Assembly: GCA_017517985.1 (NCBI GenBank)
Contig: JAFWWX010000023.1
Location: forward strand, 1 to 9,887
DNA length: 9,887 bases
From: Clostridia bacterium
GTDB taxonomy: Bacteria > Bacillota_A > Clostridia > Oscillospirales > CAG-382
Direction: 5' to 3'
In this document: positions 6,414-9,887 of the stretch, piece after piece
Numbering within the stretch: position 1 is the stretch's first letter
Layout of the letters: the number at the start of each line of letters is the position of its first letter
Program-made: the position numbers and the translations under genes
Notes under the pieces: generated by a model
Seen by the model: only the letters and a program-made list of their open reading frames with translations
What the model was told of the DNA's origin: nothing
The model's database searches: none

Positions 6414-6926
6414 TTAAATCTCAGGAGCAATAAATCCCTTCTCTTGGAGTGCACTTTCTATTCTATTAAGAACCTCTTCAGAGTCAGCTTTAACGGTGTG
6501 ATAATGATATCCGCCTGTTATACTCATAAGCTCTGACGATTTTCCTGTTCTTACACCTTCTAAAAACTGTGCTATATGCAGTCTTGAAGAAATGTTAAGA
6601 GGTGCCGTCATTTTTCCATAGACTTTATGCCACACAAAAACATCAGCAACAATTCCTCCAAAGTCAATAATCGTATTGAGTTCATCCTCTGTTTGATCTT
6701 TTGTATGAAACAATTTAAATACTCTTTCACAGTGAGGAGTTGTTTGCATAACATATCCGCTGTGTGTTGAAAGGATTTCGTAACCTGCTTCTTTAAGAGC
6801 AGAAATATCCTGAACAATAATTTGTCTTGATACACCAAACTTTTCAGATAGTTTTCCGCCGGGTACTGCATTTTGTGCCGACATCATATAGCTTGCTATT
6901 TCTTTTCTTCTTTGATCAGCCTTCAT
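6414..6926 (-). CDS. niaR: NAD biosynthesis repressor NiaR (HTH and 3H domains)
   Basis: This is a niacin-responsive transcription repressor of 170 residues, the usual NiaR length. An N-terminal winged helix-turn-helix spans about 5-60 (KLSEKFGVSRQIIVQDISAL region). A 3H ligand-binding domain spans about 68-168. The metal-binding residues known from the Thermotoga maritima homologue appear at the same spacing here: H74, E82, H141 and H143. H100 is another conserved histidine. In Bacillus the protein represses nad and niacin uptake genes when nicotinic acid is available. It follows nadC by 18 bases with a rather weak SD (AAGGGCGGG), so it is the last gene of the nad operon and probably autoregulated. 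Its operator should lie upstream of nadA, outside the window. Confidence 0.92.
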   Translation of the reverse strand: MKADQRRKEIASYMMSAQNAVPGGKLSEKFGVSRQIIVQDISALKEAGYEILSTHSGYVMQTTPHCERVFKLFHTKDQTEDELNTIIDFGGIVADVFVWHKVYGKMTAPLNISSRLHIAQFLEGVRTGKSSELMSITGGYHYHTVKADSEEVLNRIESALQEKGFIAPEI

Positions 6927-6944
6927 TAAGTTCCCGCCCTTCTA

Positions 6945-7796
6945 TCAGATTGCGTGAAGATTTTTAAGCGAAAGATCAAGGATCGGTGATGAATGTGTTA
7001 ATGCTCCGCTTGAAATGTAATCTACTCCAATATCAACAAGTCTTGCAACATTTTCTTTTGTTACATTGCCGCTGCATTCTGTGACTGCTTTACCTTGGGT
7101 AAGTCTTACTGCTTCTTTCATATCTTCAACGCTCATATTGTCAAGCATTATAATATCTGCACCTGCTTCTAATGCTTCTTTTAACATATCAAGGTTTTCA
7201 ACCTCAACCTCAACCTTGCAGACAAATGATGCATATTCCTTTGCCATTTTAACAGCTTCTTTAACACCGCCGGCAGCTCCAATATGGTTATCCTTAAGCA
7301 AAATAGCATCGCTTAAGTTATATCTGTGATTATGACCACCGCCGACTTTTACGGCATACTTTTCAAATACTCTCATATTTGGTGTTGTTTTTCTTGTGTC
7401 CAAAAGCTTTGTGTTTGAGCCTTCAAGAAGGTCTGCAATTTTTCTTGTATATGTTGCAATGCCACTCATTCTCTGCAAATAGTTAAGTGCTGTACGCTCA
7501 CCTGAAAGGAGAACTCGGATATCACCTTTCACAATACCAAGCTTTTGCCCCTTTGTAACTCTGTCGCCGTCCTTGCAGTTAAAAGTCACTTCGGTATTTT
7601 CATCAAGGAGTGTGAAAACTCTCTTAAATACCTCAAGACCTGCAATAACACCGTCTTCTTTACAAATCAGGTCTACCTCACCCAATTTGTACTCAGGCAT
7701 AACAGAATTTGTTGTGATGTCCTCACTTGTAATATCTTCTTTAAGTGCTGCTAAAATTAAATCGTCTGCGTTAAGCTTCATTGTTATATTATTCAT
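6945..7796 (-). CDS. nadC: Nicotinate-nucleotide pyrophosphorylase (quinolinate phosphoribosyltransferase) NadC
   Basis: NadC makes nicotinate mononucleotide, CO2 and pyrophosphate from quinolinate and PRPP in the cytoplasm. The 283-residue protein has the whole family pattern: ERTALNYLQRMSGIAT (100-115), TRKTTP (134-139), GGGHNHRYNLSD (152-163), KDNH (168-171), VEVEVE (195-200), MLDN (217-220), SGN (242-244) and SSGALTHS (262-269), covering the quinolinate- and PRPP-binding residues. The frame is open to 7817, but the codon there is TTG and overlaps the SD itself. The ATG at 7794-7796 has GGAG of a GAGGAGGAG run 10 bases upstream. It overlaps the nadB stop by 8 bases, implying coupled translation. 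niaR follows after 18 bases. Confidence 0.96.
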   Translation of the reverse strand: MNNITMKLNADDLILAALKEDITSEDITTNSVMPEYKLGEVDLICKEDGVIAGLEVFKRVFTLLDENTEVTFNCKDGDRVTKGQKLGIVKGDIRVLLSGERTALNYLQRMSGIATYTRKIADLLEGSNTKLLDTRKTTPNMRVFEKYAVKVGGGHNHRYNLSDAILLKDNHIGAAGGVKEAVKMAKEYASFVCKVEVEVENLDMLKEALEAGADIIMLDNMSVEDMKEAVRLTQGKAVTECSGNVTKENVARLVDIGVDYISSGALTHSSPILDLSLKNLHAI

Positions 7797-9063
7797 GGCT
7801 TTGTTTCTCCTCCTCAATTGACCTTAAAATTAACTCTTTATATTCTTCTTTATAGTTTTCATATTTTTCAGGCTTTACTTCCGGTAATGAATCGTCTTTT
7901 AATGAATTATAGTTAAGGTTTATGTCTGATGCTGCGCGTTTTGCAAAAACAAGGCTTTCTAAAAGTGAATTACTTGCAAGTCTGTTTCGTCCGTGAACAC
8001 CGTTACAAGCTGTCTCACCAACTGCATAGAGTCTGTCCATACTTGTTTTACTGAATCCGTTTACATCAATACCGCCCATAAAATAATGCTGTGAAGGCAC
8101 TACCGGAATAGGCTCTTTTGTAACATCATATCCTTCATCAAGGCATCTCTGATATATATTCGGGAAGTGTGACTTGATTTCCTCTTCCGGAATAGGTGCA
8201 AGAGATAGCCAAACATGCTCCGTGCCTTCCCTTTCCATTTCCGCAAAGATTGCTTTTGAAACTACATCACGTGGCTGAAGTTCATCGGTAAATCTCTCTC
8301 CTTTTGAGTTTAAAAGTATTGCACCTTCACCACGAACTGATTCGGATATCAAAAACTCTCTTCCATCTTTTTTCGTAAATAAGGTTGTAGGATGTATCTG
8401 TATGTAATCCATATGCAAGAGCTTTACATTATACTTGATGGCAAGTGCTAAAGCATCACCTGTTAAATGACGATAGTTTGTGGAATGTTCAAAAAGTCCT
8501 CCGATACCGCCTGTTGCTAAAACTGTATAATTTGCAGTTATCGCCTTATAATTACCTTCTTCATCGTGACCAATAATACCTCGGCACTCGTTACCGTCGC
8601 AAATAAAGTCAACCATTGTGAAGTTTTCTATAAGGGTTATATTCTTACGGTTTCTTGCAGTTTCCAGAAGATGCGAGGTTATTTCCTTTCCTGTTTCATC
8701 CTCATGAAAAAGAATTCTCGGAGCGGAATGTGCACCCTCTTTGGTATAGTTAAAGGCTTCGCCATTCTTTTCAAAACGGACTCCGAAAGATACCAGATCT
8801 TCAATAACACCCTGAGAGGAGCGAATCATAATATCTACTGATTCGGGATTATTCTCATAATGACCTGCTTTCATCGTATCCTCAAAAAAAGCTTTATAGT
8901 CATCTTCATCTCTCAGCACACAAATACCGCCTTGTGCAAGATAGGAATCACTTTTCCTTGCAATGTTTTTTGTTACCATTAAAATGTTTCTGTTTTCGGG
9001 GAAGTTCAGTGCGCAGTAAAGTCCTGCAACACCACATCCCACAATCAATATATCTGTATTCAT
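7789..9063 (-). CDS. nadB: L-aspartate oxidase NadB
   Basis: NadB is an FAD enzyme that oxidises L-aspartate to iminoaspartate, the first step of de novo NAD synthesis. In anaerobes fumarate can replace oxygen as acceptor. Motifs in the 424-residue protein: the dinucleotide fold IVGCGVAGL (7-15), SYLAQGGI (40-47), ATGGIGGL (183-190), HPTTL (224-228), RGEGA (244-248), PRDVVSKAI (264-272), HYFMGGI (326-332), LYAVGE (345-350) and GVHGRNRLASNSLLE (355-369). It is shorter than E. coli NadB (540) and ends soon after the FAD domain in a charged tail, so most of the C-terminal helical domain is missing. The longer frame begins at a GTG (9075) lying on the SD. The ATG at 9061-9063 shares its A with the nadA stop (TAATG), and GGAG lies 11 bases upstream. 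Confidence 0.95.
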   Translation of the reverse strand: MNTDILIVGCGVAGLYCALNFPENRNILMVTKNIARKSDSYLAQGGICVLRDEDDYKAFFEDTMKAGHYENNPESVDIMIRSSQGVIEDLVSFGVRFEKNGEAFNYTKEGAHSAPRILFHEDETGKEITSHLLETARNRKNITLIENFTMVDFICDGNECRGIIGHDEEGNYKAITANYTVLATGGIGGLFEHSTNYRHLTGDALALAIKYNVKLLHMDYIQIHPTTLFTKKDGREFLISESVRGEGAILLNSKGERFTDELQPRDVVSKAIFAEMEREGTEHVWLSLAPIPEEEIKSHFPNIYQRCLDEGYDVTKEPIPVVPSQHYFMGGIDVNGFSKTSMDRLYAVGETACNGVHGRNRLASNSLLESLVFAKRAASDINLNYNSLKDDSLPEVKPEKYENYKEEYKELILRSIEEEKQSHE

Positions 9064-9887
9064 TACTTTGCACACTCCAACATTCTGTTAAGCGGAACAA
9101 GAGCAGCCAGCCTTGTCGCTTCGTCTATTTCTACAACCTTGTCTTCTTTTTCAAGAACTGAAAGTATGTTTTCAAGAGTATTTAGTTTCATATCCTTGCA
9201 GCAAGGTGTGGGCGAAACAAAATAAAATTTCTTATCAGGGTTATCGTTTATTAGTTTGTATTTCACACCGTCTTCGGTGCAGATTATAAGCTCTCTCCTG
9301 TTCGACTTTTTTGCATAATCAATAATGTCTGCTGTACTGCCTATGTAGTCGGATAATTTTAGAACATCAGGTTCACACTCCGGATGAGTCAGAATCTTTG
9401 CATCGGGATGTTCTTCCTTTATCGTCTGAAGCTGTTCTTTGGTAATTGCAGCATGTATCGGACAATATCCGTCATTTATAATAATATTCTTTTCCGGAAC
9501 CTGCTCTGCTACAAATCTGCCAAGGTTACGGTCAGGAATAAAGAATATATTTTTATTTGGTAATGCCTTTACTATCTTTACCGCATTGGATGATGTTACG
9601 CATACATCACTTTGGCATTTCAGTTCTGCTGTTGAATTGATATAGCATACAACTGCAAGGTCACTGAACTTATTTCTCATTTCATCTATGATACCGGGCT
9701 TAACCATATGTGCCATAGGACAATCTGCAGTTAAATCAGGCATCAGCACCTTTTTATCCGGATTTAATATCTTTGCACTTTCACCCATAAAAGAAACGCC
9801 GCAGAAAACAATTATATCGCCAGAAGTTTTCTTGGCAACCTTTGCAAGATAAAACGAATCGCCCACATAATCGGCTACTCTTTGCGC
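9063..9887 (-). CDS. nadA: Quinolinate synthase NadA (5' end outside the window)
   Basis: NadA is a 4Fe-4S enzyme that condenses iminoaspartate with dihydroxyacetone phosphate to quinolinate. The frame stays open to the right edge (the last codons read AQRVADYVGDS), so the GTG near 9866 is not the start. 274 residues are visible and about 30 are probably missing. Counting from the first visible residue, the three cluster cysteines are C29 in VFCGVSFMGES, C171 in THPECEPDV and C229 (or C230) in TPCCKDMKLNTLE. PDLTADCPMAHM (51-62), VTSSNAVKIV (97-106) and DGYCPIHA (139-146) are also family motifs. The stop overlaps the nadB start by one base. It is probably the first gene of the nad operon, but its promoter and NiaR operator are not in the window. 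Confidence 0.96.
   Translation of the reverse strand, partial: AQRVADYVGDSFYLAKVAKKTSGDIIVFCGVSFMGESAKILNPDKKVLMPDLTADCPMAHMVKPGIIDEMRNKFSDLAVVCYINSTAELKCQSDVCVTSSNAVKIVKALPNKNIFFIPDRNLGRFVAEQVPEKNIIINDGYCPIHAAITKEQLQTIKEEHPDAKILTHPECEPDVLKLSDYIGSTADIIDYAKKSNRRELIICTEDGVKYKLINDNPDKKFYFVSPTPCCKDMKLNTLENILSVLEKEDKVVEIDEATRLAALVPLNRMLECAK

Noticed and set aside
7797..7817. A longer NadC starting at a TTG
   Set aside because: The extension encodes RRRNKA from the GAGGAGGAG ribosome binding site itself; the ATG at 7796 is properly spaced.
9064..9075. A longer NadB starting at GTG
   Set aside because: The GTG overlaps the GGAG site, and the next ATG begins the FAD fold as usual and forms a TAATG junction with nadA.
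9864..9866. A GTG start for nadA inside the window
   Set aside because: The upstream codons AQRVADY continue the NadA family sequence to the edge, so the gene is simply cut by the window.

Overview
The window looks like an ordinary chromosomal piece of a low-GC Gram-positive anaerobe, most likely a member of the Clostridia. The reasons are AT-rich DNA, strong GGAGG-type ribosome binding sites, a lipoprotein PstS, a NiaR (3H-domain) NAD repressor, and a clostridial-looking Fe-S protein next to a ferritin. I cannot name the genus. All twelve genes lie on the minus strand, so transcription runs from high to low coordinates. The longest gene-free stretch is 206 bases. I see no tRNA, rRNA, CRISPR array, insertion sequence or prophage material.

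Region 1 (about 9887 down to 6414) is a de novo NAD operon: nadA (its 5' end is cut by the window edge), nadB, nadC and the repressor gene niaR. NadB oxidises aspartate to iminoaspartate, NadA condenses it with dihydroxyacetone phosphate to quinolinate, and NadC converts quinolinate to nicotinate mononucleotide. NiaR probably shuts the set down when niacin is plentiful. The nadA/nadB junction is TAATG, nadB and nadC overlap by 8 bases, and niaR follows nadC after 18 bases, so the four are almost certainly one transcript.

Region 2 (about 6396 to 5014) starts with a good extended -10 promoter. It drives a 233-residue iron-sulfur protein of unknown function, then a ferritin with a complete ferroxidase centre. 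It ends at a long intrinsic terminator. The pairing suggests a small iron or redox unit.

Region 3 (about 5013 to 795) is the phosphate uptake operon pstS-pstC-pstA-pstB-phoU. The pstS leader has 11-bp-spaced TTAAC(A/G)TAC direct repeats resembling a PhoP box. A stable RNA hairpin lies between pstS and pstC. Junctions from pstC onward are 1 to 7 bases. PstS captures phosphate outside the cell, PstC and PstA form the channel, PstB drives it with ATP, and PhoU links the transporter to signalling.

Region 4 (762 to 13) is a PhoB/PhoP-type response regulator gene with its own near-consensus promoter. The sensor kinase would be expected just beyond the left edge but is not visible.

The twelve genes all belong to recognisable families and I found no convincing new system. 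The items most worth a second look are the Fe-S protein with a missing cluster cysteine, the pstS-pstC hairpin, and the pstS upstream repeats. Three computed ORF starts (phoU, nadC, nadB) are too long; corrected starts are given.
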